Source of the DNA: Antilocapra americana
Lineage: Eukaryota; Chordata; Mammalia; Artiodactyla; Antilocapridae
Length of the DNA: 64,000 nucleotides
Assembly: GCA_007570785.1 (NCBI GenBank)
Contig: ML660201.1
Coordinates: 35,950,090 to 36,014,089, forward strand
Reading direction: 5' to 3'
Shown in pieces: positions 11,690-24,194 of the stretch. The number at the start of each line of letters is the position of its first letter. The first letter of the stretch is position 1. The notes under the pieces are model-generated. The model did no database searches, was not told the DNA's origin, and saw only the letters and a program-made list of their open reading frames with translations. The position numbers and the translations under genes were made by a program.

Positions 11690-11892
11690 GGCTCTGTTAG
11701 GAAGACAGATCCATTGGTAAAGAGTCTGCCTGCAATGCAGGAGACCTGGGTTCAATCCCTGGGTTGGGAAGATCCACTGGAGAAGGGAAAGGCTACCCTC
11801 TCCAGTATTCTGGCCTGGAGAACCCAATGAACTATACAGTCCATAGGTTGCAAAGAGTCAGACAGGACTGAGCAACTTTCACTTTCACTTCC
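11690..11892 (+). mobile_element. Bov-tA SINE
   Basis: Sense copy with head TTGGTAAAGAGTCTGCCTGC, good B-box (GGTTCAATCCCTGGGTTGGG), Bov-A body and a CACTTTCACTTTCACTT tail. The first 20 bases (GGCTCTGTTAGGAAGACAGA) are altered. No clear target-site duplication. Confidence 0.92.
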
Positions 11893-12097
11893 ATGAGCAC
11901 AGAGAAAGAGGAAATACTTGTAGGATTGAGTCTTTGAGACTCACTCTTAAGGTCTTCTTAGCAACAATACAAATCAGGCATATTCTATAATGAGTATTTA
12001 TTATGGAAGGCCATTAATATGAAAGGGGAAGAGAAGAAAACTGAGAAGGTGGGAGCACACTGAAACAGAACAGACTACTGCAAAAACAACTGCTCAA

Positions 12098-12373
12098 GAG
12101 AGAGGCAATAGCGCCCCACTCCAGGACTCTTGCCTGGAAAATCCCATGGACAGAGAAGCCTGGTGGGCTGCAGTCCATGGGGTCACTAAGAGTCTCTCTC
12201 TCACAACTGAGTGACTTCACTTTCACTTTTCACTTTCATGCATTGGAGAAGGAAATGGCAACCCACTCCAGTGTTCTTGCCTGGAGAATCCCAGGGACGG
12301 GGGAGCCTAGTGGGCTGCCATCTGTGGGGTCACACAGAGTTGGACACGACTGAAGCGACTTAGCAGCAGCAGT
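12098..12373 (+). mobile_element. Bov-A2 SINE (dimer)
   Basis: Two Bov-A monomers in tandem without a tRNA head: unit 1 from GGCAATAGCGCCCCACTCC, linker CACTTTCACTTTTCACTTTC ATG, and unit 2 beginning CATTGGAGAAGGAAATGGC and ending GCGACTTAGCAGCAGCAG. This dimer with its TTTCAC linker is the defining structure of Bov-A2 and is bovid-type. Confidence 0.95.
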
Positions 12374-15300
12374 GAGAAAATGCTGTATAATTTCAAACTT
12401 TATGTGTTTTAAACTGTCCAACTCAAATGTGCAATCATATCACTTACTGGATCAGTAAATTCTGTTTCCTATTAAGGGAGAAAAACAGAGCTCTTTCCAA
12501 AGAGAAAGCTGAACACTTTTCTTAAAATATTTAAGCCAGAAGTAACAATAGTCAGACCTTTAAAAACTTAACTCAAATAGGTTGACTACTATGAATACAA
12601 TCTTATGATATAAAAATTTCAGGTATAAAATGTTTTCTTCAAATATGATTTAGTTTCTCTAAAACTTTACTTTCTCCATGATAAAGAAAAATTCTGTCCA
12701 ACTCTAATGATAACACATGCAACCTTGAAGGTAAATGAAAACTTAAGAAATAAAGCTAAGTACATTTACGGCTCTCTAAAATTAAACACATTAATGAGAA
12801 AATTAATATTCACATGGTTCTTTCTGAAGAGTATATTTCCTCCGAAACACAGAGGATTTGCTTCCTGAAAACACAATGAATATATAAAGTGAATATTCAA
12901 ATATTAAATATGTTTCACTTCTTCTAGACAAGTATTTGGAAAGTCAAATGGACACAGAAAAGAGTAAAGAATTATTGGTTCTTCCTTTAACTTCTACTGA
13001 CAGCACTGAAAGTTCCCTAATAGTACCTCTGTTTATCCCACAACAGCAAGACTGAAAATCAACTACACCTGGGTAAATATCTGAACTCTGTAGGTTTCAT
13101 TTCAGAATATATAGATCTTTCATTCAGATAAATGTCAAAGCTTAGAAAAGATTCTCCAAGATTCACTTAAGACACTTGACTTCTGGGGATTAATGTTAAG
13201 TGTATGACAAAAGAAATGGATGAATTAGTAAACTATGGCAAGCAAATGTTATTTAAAGAACCACCTACATCCTCAGAGGATGAAAGTTCAATCAGGGAAA
13301 TAAAGTTTGGAAGGCAGACAAAGAATCCTGAGGACTGAACAGAATCAGAAGACAGAAGGGGAAATGATTCTAAAAGAACTAACCAGTCACCAGACATGTG
13401 CTTGGACAGAAGAGTCCAATGTGGCTCCTGTAAAGTACACGGCAAGACTATTTAAAGGAGCCGAAATTTGTCTTGGAGTCACAGAGTACTGGCCCTATGA
13501 TCACAGGCAAGCCCCTATTCTTCTCCAACCTCAGCTGGCCCTAATGAAGTAGACATGCCCAGCTTAGCTCTCATCAAGTAACACATACATGACTGTAACA
13601 CATACTATACGGGTCACTGCAGGCAGATTACCAAAATCCTCTTCAAATGATTACATCTGATTTTCAATTATGTACAGTACAGCTACCTTTTGAGCAGGGA
13701 GGTGTCTTTTCCTTTAAGAAGAAAAAAAAAAGCAGCTTCTTTGAGGTCTTCCTTGTGCTGATAAAAGCCCTTCCTCCATCAAAGTGCAGTAAAGGTAGAC
13801 GGCAGGAACCAAATGTACAATTTTCCACCCATTTACAACTTTGCTCTTGAGCATCAAAAAGAAAGTCTTTCTGATTAAAATCAAAGATCACTTTATACTT
13901 TGGTCATATTTAACAATCTACTTGCCTGGGATGAAAACCAAGTGTAAGATTATGAGGTTGATTTTTGTCAACTGCAAATATATACATATGTGAAATGCCT
14001 CTCTCTATCTCTCTCTCTATACACATTTAAATGCCAACTATACTCATATATATGCTTTTCCTGGCTTTTACAGACTAGATTTACACCTTTGTAAACCACC
14101 TAGGGGTTGGCTTTTTTAAAAGACTACATTAAATTTTGAGTAACAATTTAAATACAGTGAAAACCCCAGCTGTATGCTTGGGGATTATGTAAGAGTTAGA
14201 AAGCTGACCACAAAACTAGGTAGATATGAGCCGGAGGCCTGTGGGCATCTGACAGGAAGGTTTTAAATCCTCTAAAAGAGGCAATCTATAGTCATGCTGC
14301 AAACAGCAAAATACTGTATCACAGTAAGTCTCAAAGGATCCTGGGAGGCTGCATCAGCACTGCCCACATGTACTTGGGCCTGTAGGGAGATGGTTAGTCA
14401 GACAACATTAAAAAAAAAAAAAGAAAAAAAACACAGCGGAAACCACAGGCCCTGCTTTTAGAGGCAGAAAACAGAGGGTGTTTTCTGCAGTTCTTTCTCT
14501 TGGCACAAAATTTTTCCTTTTCATGAGACTTTCACAGTCTCCTGAATCCTGCGTGGTTATGTGTGTGTGTGGGGGGAGTCCGTGTAGAAGACAAAAAAAA
14601 AAAAAATTATTCGGCTCCTTCTGGATGGAGACTTAGAATCACAGCAGGGCCCAGTTTGAAGTGGCAGAGACTGGCAGGACTGAGGCTGAGGAAGAGTCTC
14701 ACAGCTGCACTTGGATATTGAAGAGGAGGAAGAACAGAATGAGGTTCTGCCAGTGTGGAGGCAGAGAGAAGCCCAGGTTGGATCTGTCCTGTGTACAGGG
14801 GAAAAAATATCCAAAGCTCATCAGATTCTCTGAGCACCAGCCGGAGAAACTGAACACCCAGATGTGAAAAAGACTATTTACAGAAGCTACTCCTGCTGCC
14901 AGTACCTGAATGACATCCATCTTTCTGGATGACAGAAATGTGAGGAGACAGAACACATACATATAAAAAGGAAACGGGGTGGCAGAGGGCCTTCAGATTT
15001 TAATGACATGCTTCCTGTTAATAAAATATAAAAATAATTGAGTCAGTGCAAGCCTGCCATATGACCCAACCAGAAGGCCGTGGACTTCATTTGCTGAAAC
15101 CAGAGAATATCCATTGGTGTAATTCGGTGTGACTTGCTGATGTGCGTTAACAAAAACACGTACCTCTGGTGTGTAACTGTTTTTCACTGGGCTTCCTTAA
15201 GCAACCTGTATTTATGTGGCTACTGTATTACATGCCGAGGGTACCATCACAGAAACAAGGGCACAGAAGTCCAGGGGGAAAGTCGAGGAAGATAAACTGC

Positions 15301-15811
15301 ATTCAGATGGGCAGATTAGGAAAAGTTTAGGGGAAGAGGTAGCTTCTGGGACTGCTAGGGAACTTGCATGTCCATGGCCAAGGGCAAGATGGAGGGACAA
15401 AGAGCAAAGGGAGAAGGAGAAGGCTGGGGCATGGTCTGATTTGTGTGAAAGATAAGATGTTCAGATGGCGAGGTACACAGAAAATGCTGGAAAGTAACGA
15501 GACTGTAACGAGCTTGGCAGATGTTGTATGTATATATGCTACTGACACACACATTCAACCATAAGGATATGGCCAAGAAAAGCAGCTCTTTGTAGAGGAA
15601 AAGGGGAGCTGAGTTCGGGGTCAACCATGCTGCTTACTAAGGAGGTGGAGGGTCCTTTTTTGTCCACAAGGTAGAGTGCAAGCTGCAGCATTAGTAAGAT
15701 TTATGTCTGCTTTGTTCACTGATATGTGCTAAATACAAAGAACACACCAGACACGTATTATGCACTCAAAAAAGATTTACCTATTAGGAAGAAAACCCCA
15801 CTGGGACAGAG
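12374..15811. other. Long non-coding stretch, simple tracts only
   Basis: 3.4 kb without a dispersed repeat I could name. Holds an A-run near 13725-13734, a CT-rich run at 13999-14025, A-rich runs near 14409-14432 and 14593-14606, a short GT/G tract near 14560-14577 and a purine-rich patch near 15375-15430. Overlapping frames of 60-89 codons on both strands show no family motif. Confidence 0.45.
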
Positions 15812-15925
15812 CAGTAAGTTAATGATGACTGAGCGCTCGCTATGTGTTACTACTGGTAATATGATCAATGGCTTAACTGTTATGGTCCTTACAAATTTGT
15901 GATGTAATTCCTTATACATTGTACA
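15812..15925 (-). mobile_element. MIR SINE fragment
   Basis: Antisense MIR: GACTGAGCGCTCGCTATGTG with the following block ACTGTTATGGTCCTTACAAA corresponding to 'taactcatttaatcctcacaa'. Decayed, central part only. Confidence 0.5.
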
Positions 15926-15987
15926 ACTCACATCCTTATCTCCCTGAAATCTGGACAGATTCTAGAATTGACAGTATCCTTAGCAAC

Positions 15988-16193
15988 GTGTGCTTACTTG
16001 CTCAGTCATCTCCGACTCTTTGCGACCCATGGACTATAGCCTGCCAGGCTCCTCTGTACATGGAATTTTTCAGGCAAGAATACTGGAGTGGGTTGCCATT
16101 TCCTTCTCCAGGGGATCTTCCCAACCCAGGGATCGAACTTGGGTCTCCTACGCTGAAGGTGGATTCTTCACCATCTGAGCTACCAGGGAAACC
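15988..16193 (-). mobile_element. Bov-tA SINE
   Basis: Well-preserved antisense copy from GTGTGCTTACTTGCTCAGTC through GGCAAGAATACTGGAGTGGG to the head CACCATCTGAGCTACCAGGG. The B-box region (GGGATCGAACTTGGGTCTCC) is close to consensus. Confidence 0.95.
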
Positions 16194-16934
16194 TATCCAC
16201 TGCAATGTCATAGGTGAATTAGTAGCGAGATTTCTTTCTTAGTGGTACCTAAAAGAGAGGTTAAGTTTTACAAACAGTGGATAAACATTAAGTAGATAAA
16301 TATAAGTATAGCTAATGACTAATTTGATGAAACAGTAAAAGGATTAGTAAATTCTAAGGTACAGGTGATAGAAACTAAGGCTCCATGAATTTAAGTTTGC
16401 TCCCTTGGGTCTAGACATGTCCAGGCATGAGCTCCTCTGCACTATGCTTCTCAGCGCTGCAGTATTAACACACTATTGACCAGAGATTTATTAATACATC
16501 TTCTGTTTTCCAAATGTTATTGACCAGAGTGTTGCAATAGTCACTTACATCAATTGCAGGCCACAGGTGTTAGATCAATGGATATAAGCATAGTGCAGAA
16601 CTCACCCAGTCAATAATGAGTCAACAGCCACACTATGGAAAGCTGTTCTTGGTCCATCCTCTGACCACACGCTTCCCTCGAAGCAGGCACAAAGATTCTC
16701 CGAAGCTACCCTGACTGCCATGCCATCTTTCTCAGTTCTAACCAGCCCACGAGAAAACAAAGGCAGGCTCTCTCCAGGCCTCGACAGCAAGCTCACAGGT
16801 CTGCATGTGCTGTGCCTCATGGTGGGAGAGATGAGGACAACTCATCCTGGGTGATAACCAACCAACCAGTGTCAACCGGTTCAGTCTTTCCAAGCCAAGC
16901 TGATACAAGAATACAGTACCTTGTTATCTATTTT
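16194..16934. other. Non-coding stretch
   Basis: No repeat recognised. A 72-codon minus-strand frame (16602-16820) is followed on that strand by GGGTGAGTTC, a good-looking splice donor, but the upstream side lacks a convincing acceptor and the peptide matches nothing I know. Confidence 0.4.
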
Positions 16935-17215
16935 TCTCTACATTTTGACCTTTTTATTTTGAATTGGGATATAGCTGATTAACAATGTTGTGATAGTTTA
17001 AGGTGAACAGTGTAGGGACTCAGCCATACATATACATGTATCCCTTCTCCCCATCTCCCTTCCCATCCAGGTTGCCACATAACACTGAGCAGAGCTCCCT
17101 GTGCTCTACAGTAGCTCCTTATTAGTTGTCCATTTTAAATATGCAGCAGCAGTGTGTACATGACCATCCAAACTACCTAACTATCCCTTCAACTTGCTCT
17201 TTATTGCTACATTTC
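16935..17215 (-). mobile_element. Ruminant/cetartiodactyl L1 3' UTR fragment
   Basis: Antisense L1 3' UTR: TTTTGAATTGGGATATAGC, TGATTAACAATGTTGTGATAG, then CTCCCTGTGCTCTACAGTAG and CTTATTAGTTGTCCATTTTA. This is the block common to cetartiodactyl L1 3' ends. No poly(A) side run remains. Confidence 0.85.
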
Positions 17216-18164
17216 ATCACAAGAGAAAAATCTCCAGTGAGAAAGAAAGGCATTAAAATTGGGTGATCATAACTACGATAAATGATTATTTTTAAATGTC
17301 ATTTTTTTATTAAGTAGATTCTTTTTGCTCTTTTAATGAAGCAAATATCTGGCAATGATATCCATGTTAACACATAAAAGAAAGAGAAGGTATTCTAGCA
17401 AAGTGAACCCTAAATTTGTCTAAAATAGAATAGTTCAGACGCTAGTAGCAGGTGGTCACTGTGGGAGAACAGGTCTCAAACTGGTTTATCTGCAAGGCAG
17501 TGTGAAAAGTCTCTAAGCTTCCTGGACTGAAGGTTCTGGGCTGTTATTCACACTTACTGCAGTCTCAATGGACTGGGCAGCAGGAGACTACTTCTCCCTC
17601 TGCAGGTTGAGAGGTCTCCAGTAGAAACTGGAAGCACAGAGACTGTACACCTACCCTTCAGATTTACCTTCTACAAGGGAGCTCAAGCACTACTTTTAAG
17701 GTCTTCTTCCTTCTAATTCTACCTGATCTGAATATACATCGCACCCAGAGCGAGCAACTGATAACACTTTCCTAACATCAGCTGTCGATACAGACATCCA
17801 TTGATTGGACAGCCATGTGATAATGTTTTGACAAGAAAAGTCAAAAACAGAGGCAGCTCTTCACTTACCAATCTAACCTTCATGCTCACTGGCCTATAAA
17901 CACGATGTGAAAAACACCCATACAGCAGCATCGCTCTGTGTGGCCTCCATCTGTACTGACAACTGCAAACACTCGCCCCTATATTCAAAATATAATTCAA
18001 GAGAAAGTACTGTAAAAATGTCACAAATACACAGATTCATTTGTTGGTTCCTGGGTTTAGTGATACTTCAATGCAATCCAATCCTACCTCTGTGATCCAC
18101 ATGCTCTTACTTTGAACTTCTATAAGGGACCACTGCATTCATCAGCAGATACACCTTCTTGGCA
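17216..18164. other. Non-coding stretch
   Basis: Nothing recognised. A 101-codon minus-strand frame (17719-18024) shows no domain. Confidence 0.4.
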
Positions 18165-18300
18165 ATGTGGAACACTCAATACTTGCCAAGCCTCCAAAGA
18201 AGAAATTTCTATGCCTATTTCCACTGATCTTCACAACACTTCTGGGAGATAATTACTGGTAGCCTTCCCAGACTAAGGAGGTAAAGGATGCTTGGTAAGC
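18165..18300 (-). mobile_element. MIR SINE fragment
   Basis: Antisense MIR core: CACTGATCTTCACAACACTTCTGGGAG corresponds to 'atcctcacaacaaccctgtgag', followed by a decayed gap and AAGGATGCTTGGTAAGCTG. Weak but in correct order. Confidence 0.45.
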
Positions 18301-19125
18301 TGAAATCTCTTGGGAGTGGCCAATCCAATCTCAAAGCAACTATTCTATACTGTCACTTACATTTCTTCTTAAAACTACAGGACATGAATATAGAGACAAA
18401 TGTCTAAAACAGTATGTTCTGAATTCCTACGAATACTCTTGTCTAACCTGTCTGACATCTGGTGTAATCTCAACAATTCTGCCAGCAATTCTGGGGGTGG
18501 AAAATGAGTTTACAGTCTGTAAATCCCAGATGTAACTTCTGCTCCTCTGCACTGATGGGCTTCCAATGCCTTACTATCAGAAAAAGGCATGATGTGGGGA
18601 AAGCACTGTGGCATATTTGCAGGGGAGCACGTTCAGGTTCTCCTGCCAGGGTTAGTGAATGACGAGAGAAAACATCTTGCATCAGGGGACGGACCAAGAG
18701 TGTCTCTGCCAACACTGCAGAGACACTGCACCCGTTTATAGACTTCCAGCAGATCCACAGATGTGTCTGTGACAGGGGGAGCAAGACTTTAACTGAGAGA
18801 CTGGGGGAGGGAGCAGGAACATCACCGCAGCCATGGTAGAAGTCATTTCTTCACCCAATTAAATTCTCAAATTGGTGGGAGTGGCCCATTAAAAATACAA
18901 AACAAACCAAAAGGGAAAATGTGGATTTTAGAGGTTGGCATCAGCATTGTTTTTTAATGACAAATGAATAAAGGCAGACATTACCACCTTGTGCTGTTTC
19001 CTTGATGTCTCCAAACTCTGGGTTCTGGCCATCAAGATACCACGTCATCGGATACTTGCAATTTGAGCTGATGCACTCGACAAGACTATTTGTGTTTAAA
19101 ACTGTGTCAGAAAATTACATTTCTT
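18301..19125. other. Non-coding stretch
   Basis: No repeat recognised. A 104-codon minus-strand frame (18470-18784) has no recognisable product. Confidence 0.4.
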
Positions 19126-19460
19126 TTAAAATGCATGTACAGAACAATTTCTATTTGCAAAGTGCCTTCTAGTTTGTGCCTATGTTTGTTGTTTTTAAGT
19201 AATTCTTTACAACAACCATGTAAAGTAGGTCGAAGTTTTTGATCCCTCATGCCTCCTCTTTCAAAAAGCTAGTTACAAAAGGGAACTTCCCTAGTGGTCC
19301 AGTGGCTAAGACTCCATGCTCCTGATGGAGGGAATTTGATCTCACGTGCTGAAACTAAGAACCAGTGAAGCCAAATAATTAATTTAGAAAAAGAAAGGTA
19401 CAAAAAGGTTAAGCGGTTTTCCTAGGATTGCACACAAAATTGGTAATGGAGCTTATGAAG
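19126..19460 (-). mobile_element. MIR SINE split by a CHR SINE
   Basis: Antisense MIR in two pieces. Left piece 19126-19280 holds TTCTTTACAACAACCATGTAAAGTAGGTC; right piece 19399-19460 holds AAAAAGGTTAAGCGGTTTTCC and GATTGCACACAAAATTGGTAATGG. Together they read as one MIR in the usual order with the CHR SINE between them. Confidence 0.75.
19281..19398 (+). mobile_element. CHR-type SINE inside MIR
   Basis: Cetartiodactyl tRNA-Glu-derived SINE: GGGAACTTCCCTAGTGGTCC, AGTGGCTAAGACTCCATGC, then GAAACTAAGAACCAGTGAAGCC and an A-rich tail. Near-identical flanks (TTACAAAAGG at 19273-19282 and GTACAAAAAGG at 19398-19408) fit a target-site duplication. Its position splits an older MIR. Confidence 0.88.
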
Positions 19461-19775
19461 CTATGACAGCTGCTAAATGTCTAATGATGATGTTATCCCG
19501 GTAGTTCTCATTCTCCTCCTTATAATTTTCTTTCATAATTTTTTTTTGGATCTTTGTCTCAAGTAGGATATGTAGCATCCTGGGCCCTCCTCCAAATCTA
19601 CTTCCTAAAGAATCCAGCAAGCAGATTCTGAAAATCTGTTCATGGAACAGGTGTTCCCCAGATGAGTCTGCAGGGCAGCACAGTTGGGGAACCACTGTTG
19701 GCGGTTCTTTGGGAAGGCTCACCCCTTCATCCTGGAGGCAGCTGATAACAACCACCACCGTGATAATCAAGTTGT

Positions 19776-19972
19776 ATGTGCATGCTAAGTCATTTCAGTC
19801 TCGTCCAACTCTTTGCCACCCTGTGGCTTCTCTGTCCATAGGATTTTCCAGGTAAGAATACTTGAGTGGGTTGCCAGGCCCTCCTCCAGGTGATCTTCCC
19901 AACCCAGGGACTGAGCCTGCATCTCTTATGTCTCCTGCATTGGCAGACACGTTCTTTACCACTAGCACCACA
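19776..19972 (-). mobile_element. Bov-tA SINE
   Basis: Antisense copy: GTGCATGCTAAGTCATTTCAGTC, a short deletion in the 'ccatggactgtagcc' block (CACCCTGTGGCTTCTCTGTCC), then GTAAGAATACTTGAGTGGG and head TTCTTTACCACTAGCACCAC. More diverged than the copy at 15988. Confidence 0.9.
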
Positions 19973-20319
19973 CCTCCACTTTAAGACCTTGCTAAAGCAG
20001 AAACTGGCAGGTCCCTCTCAAGAAGCAAAGGCATTAGAACTCACTTTCAAGTCACATGCCTTCAACACGTTCACTCTCAAAATAACTGTTTCGAGTATTT
20101 TGGCTTTTATCCTGAAAAATTGTCCCTTAGGAGCCACTGACCTGATAAAAAGAGCAATTACATTTCAGCATTCACTCTGTGACCACCTCTCCTGTCCCTG
20201 CTTCCTCCCTGCTAGAGTCATTCACTGATTCCACACACTTCAAGCACTCTGTGACCAGAACTCAGCACCGTGTCAAGGGAGCACACAAGGCTCCTCAGCA
20301 CCAGGCAGCTCAAGTGCCT
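19973..20319. other. Non-coding stretch
   Basis: Nothing recognised. A 120-codon frame (19866-20228) begins inside the neighbouring SINE and is not a gene. Confidence 0.4.
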
Positions 20320-20460
20320 TCCATTATTTCATTAAACCTACCGTGTGAGAGATGCCCCCATTTCACAGATCTTAGAAAATAGTAAGAAGCTGAACACGCT
20401 GCCCCAGGACATACCAATATTAATTTCCAGATTTCACGTTCAAGCCAAACCCCAGAAACA
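20320..20460 (-). mobile_element. Possible MIR fragment
   Basis: CCATTATTTCATTAAACCTA followed by GCCCCCATTTCACAGATCTT and AAGCTGAACACGCTGCCCCAGG follows the order of an antisense MIR ('cattttacagatgaggaaactgaggc...cttgcccaagg'). Low similarity. Confidence 0.4.
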
Positions 20461-21029
20461 ACACAACCATTTTTTCTTTTTCTTTGTTGTTGTTGTTGCT
20501 TGTTAAACTTTTCTTTTCAGTCTTTCTTCCTCTGTATTTAATTATTTCAGTAGCAAGTTAATAAAAAAAAAAAGTCCTTCTTTCCACTTAAAGTTCTTCC
20601 CCATATGCTTTAGACATTGAGAAAAGAGAAACTGTGGAAAAATCACATAATGAAGAGGTGCGATGGCTGGAAAAAACACTGCTGTGAAACCGGTCACACC
20701 CATTTCACGGTCAAATCAGAGAGGCTAGCTTTAAATATGAACTCAGATGACTCAGATGTCTCAAGCTAACAGTACCCTCCTCAGCTTTCCTGGCCTGGAC
20801 TATCTGAAGCGTAACTTGAATAAATATGACAAGAGAAACAAAGATCAAGTCAGAACAAGATGAAGACAGAATCAGAAGAAGAGGCACAAAGGCGAACAAT
20901 GAAGCAAGTACACCTCTGTGCAGTGGTGACGAAGATGTAGGCTTCGTGACTTTCCTTTCTGAAGCCTGATGTCATGAAAATAAGTGTGAAACTGAATATC
21001 CAAAAAAAAAATATATATATATATACGCA
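20461..21029. other. Non-coding stretch with simple runs
   Basis: (GTT)n-like run near 20483-20500 and A-run near 20562-20572. Ends in an A-run plus (TA)n at 21001-21025, just before the L1M fragment. Confidence 0.45.
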
Positions 21030-23308
21030 CACTGAGAAATAGAGGGGAATTACCCCAATGTAATACAGAGCATCTACCAACAAATAAGGAAGTTTGGCTA
21101 ACATTATACTTAAGGATGAAGAACTGAACATATTTATTCTAAGACTGAGACCAAGGCAAGAATGTCTTCATAGTAATCCAAGTTCTAGCTGCCAAAATAA
21201 GGCATGAACAAGAAGGAAAGAGAGAGAAAGAACATGAAGGAAGAAAACTACCTCCATTTGAAGATGAGATTACTGTCCATATAGAAAAGCCCAAAGATTG
21301 TACAAAAGAAGACATCCTAGAAATATGTGAATTCAGTAAGGTTGCAGGAAAAGAAAAAAGAAAAATTAGCACAGAAAAATACAACACAGTTCTATATACT
21401 AACACTGAGCAAATAGAAATGCACATAATACCACTTACAATTATCCCAAAGTAAATAAAATACTTAGGTACATTCTAGACAAAACATGTACAGTGTCTGT
21501 ATTCTGACCATTCCAATGGCACTGAAAGAAATCCAAGAAAACCTAACCAAATGGAGACACACTTTGTTCACAAACTGCATGACACAACATAGTAAAAATG
21601 TCAATTCTCCACACACTGATCTATAGTGCTAATGAAATCCCTATAAAAATTCCAGCAAAGTTGTTGCAAACATCAACAAGCTTATTGTCAAATTTATATG
21701 GAAAGGCACAAGCCCTAGAAGAGCTAAACCAGTCTTGACAAAGAAGAATAAAAAGGGCAGAATCACTCTGCCTGATATTAAGACTTACTATATAGTCTCA
21801 GTGATCAAGACTGTGTGGCCCTGGGGAAAGACAGATACATACATCATTGGAACAGAAGAGAGGACCCAGAAATAGATTCACACAAATAAACTCGACTCCT
21901 TTTAACAAAGACTTAGAATTAAGGAAGTATGGTGTTTTCAGACGCACTATCTGCTGTAGCTAGACACCTATTGGCTAAAAAAAAAAAAAAAAGGCAGCAT
22001 ACTGACCTAAACCCCTCATCTTACATAAAATTTCATTCGAAATGGATCACGGGCCTAAAGGGAAAATGCTAAATCTTTTAAGAAAACACAAGAAAATCTT
22101 TGGGATCGAGGACTAACCAAAGAGTTGCTGGACTTGAAATCAAAAGTATGACTCATAGAAGAAAAAGCTGATATACCAGAGCTAATCAAGGTTAATAAAA
22201 ACTCTTGCTCTATGAAGGAAAACCCATACAAAGGGGATATAAAGCCGAGATACAGACTGGGAAAAATATTTACAAATCACAAATCCAACAAAGGACTAAT
22301 ATTTAGAATACAAAAAGAACTCTCAAAATTCAAAGTAAAAAGAAAAAAAAAGGGCCAATTAGAAAAGAAATTGAGAAGAAGACATGAAAAGAGATTGTTA
22401 CTGAAGACACTATCCAGAATGGAAGACAAGCGCAGGAAATGATGAGCCACATCATCTGCCACCAGGGAAACGCAAATGAAAACCACAGTGATCACTACAC
22501 ACCTATTAGGATGATAAGATAAAACACAGGGATGATGCAAAACTTGCAAGGATGTAGGAAAACCCGAATCACTCATACAGTGCTGTAAAGAATGCAAAAT
22601 GGTGCAGTCCCTCTAGAAAACCATTCACCAGTTCCTTATGAAACTACACATGTGACAACCATACAATTGCACAGGTGGAACATTTATCCCAGAAAAATGA
22701 AAACTTAGGTTCACACGAAAACATGAGCAAGAATATGCATATCAGCTTTATTTATAACAGAAACTATTATAAGTCCAGATGTGCTTTACCAAGTAACAGG
22801 TTGAACTGTAACACCCATATCTAAAAACACTACTCAGTAGTAAAAAGAGATAAACTACTGATGCACACAACTGGTATAGCCCACCAAATTACTGGGTGAA
22901 AAAAGCTCATCCCTAGCTTACACACTGTCTGATTCCAATTATATAACTTTTGAAGTGACAATTTTTTTATTTTTAAATGGAGGACAGATCAGTGGTTTTC
23001 AGCAACTGGGACAGGAGCTAAGAGGGAGCTGGGTGTGGTTGATAAAAGGGAAACGTGAGAGATCTCAATGGTGTTGAAACTCTTCAGCATCTTGACTATG
23101 GTGGTGGATGCATAAACCTAAACAGATGATAAAACTGTACAGAACACACACACACATAATGTCTATATTCTGTGATATACTACATTTTTGTAAAATGTTA
23201 CCTTTCGGAGAAGCAACCAAAGCATGAAAGAGGTCTCCCTGTATTATTCTGTACAACTCCATGTGCATCTTCAATCTCAATAGAAATTTAAATTTAAAAA
23301 AAAAAAAG
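21030..23308 (+). mobile_element. Old L1 (L1MA/L1MB-like), 5'-truncated, 2.3 kb
   Basis: Sense L1 from inside the ORF2 reverse transcriptase to its poly(A) tail. Landmarks in order: GCTAACATTATACTTAAGGATG (21097), the 'agtaaataaaatacttagg' block near 21450, AATGAAATCCCTATAAAAATTCCAG (21631), GGGCAGAATCACTCTGCCTGA (21758), the 'aacccctcatcttacataaaat' block (22011), GGGGAAACGCAAATGAAAACCAC region (22466), then 3' UTR motifs ending in an A-run at 23297-23308. Riddled with stops and indels; no ORF2 frame survives. Age is consistent with a pre-ruminant insertion. Confidence 0.88.
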
Positions 23309-24194
23309 GTACAGGCTTAAATTTTTTAAAAAGATACAGACTGAGAAACATGAAGAGTATCACTATAAAATTCAAAGCCAAGCCCAAAGTGTGTTTTGAA
23401 AAGCCAAGGACTCCCTTTAAAGGCAAAGGATCACTTCCAATACAACAGCTTTCCCATTGAGATTTTGCTAGCAGAATACTGAATACTAGATACTAGCACA
23501 AGTCACCCAGAGAAGCAACTCTTGTTTATCTGCCGCCACAAGAGGTGAGTCATAGCAAGTCACTGAATCCCAGGTCTCATTTTTATCAATGGTCTCAACC
23601 TCTATTCATACTAAAATTTTGCCCTAAACTGCTACCAAGGAAGCCCCATAAACAGATATTTAGGAACACCAAAGTTGACTTCCTAACATAAAACGTCCTT
23701 CTAGCGGTATTTTCAAAGTAAAAAAGGTGGCCTCCTCTGTCTTAAGATATGCCGATAACTGCTACTCAGTTTATAAGGTCAAAATCCTACACATTTATAT
23801 GCACGGCATGCGATTTTACAAGCTGGGGAATTCGGAGCAAATCATTAGCTGAACTGTAAACTTAATCAGAGGCAAGACCGGCTGGCAGATCTAAGAAAGA
23901 TTAAAAGAACAGGGAGAAAAGCATTTAAATCCCCCCAAAGGTACTGCACTCTGGAAGCACAAATGGCTTGTAGGAAAGGATGTGAGAGTCAACTCTTTGG
24001 GGGCACTTCCTCCAAACACAGGATCAAGAAGTAACCTACATCGATCACTTTGCAGCTTCCTTAGTTCCTGCCCGGACCAACTAAATCAGAGTAGTGCTCA
24101 AAAAGAACCACAGTGAAGAAGCTATCAAGTGACTTTATATACACGGAAGTCACAGGACCCTGTGTAAGTACATGCTTACAATTTATTGGTCTCT
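23309..24194. other. Non-coding stretch
   Basis: No repeat recognised. AT-rich, with no frame worth reporting. Confidence 0.4.

Noticed and set aside
11690..11892. tRNA-like heads with B-box sequence in the Bov-tA and CHR copies as tRNA genes
   Set aside because: They are joined to SINE bodies, lack a foldable anticodon arm and 3' half, and recur throughout the window, so they are SINE promoters and not tRNA genes.
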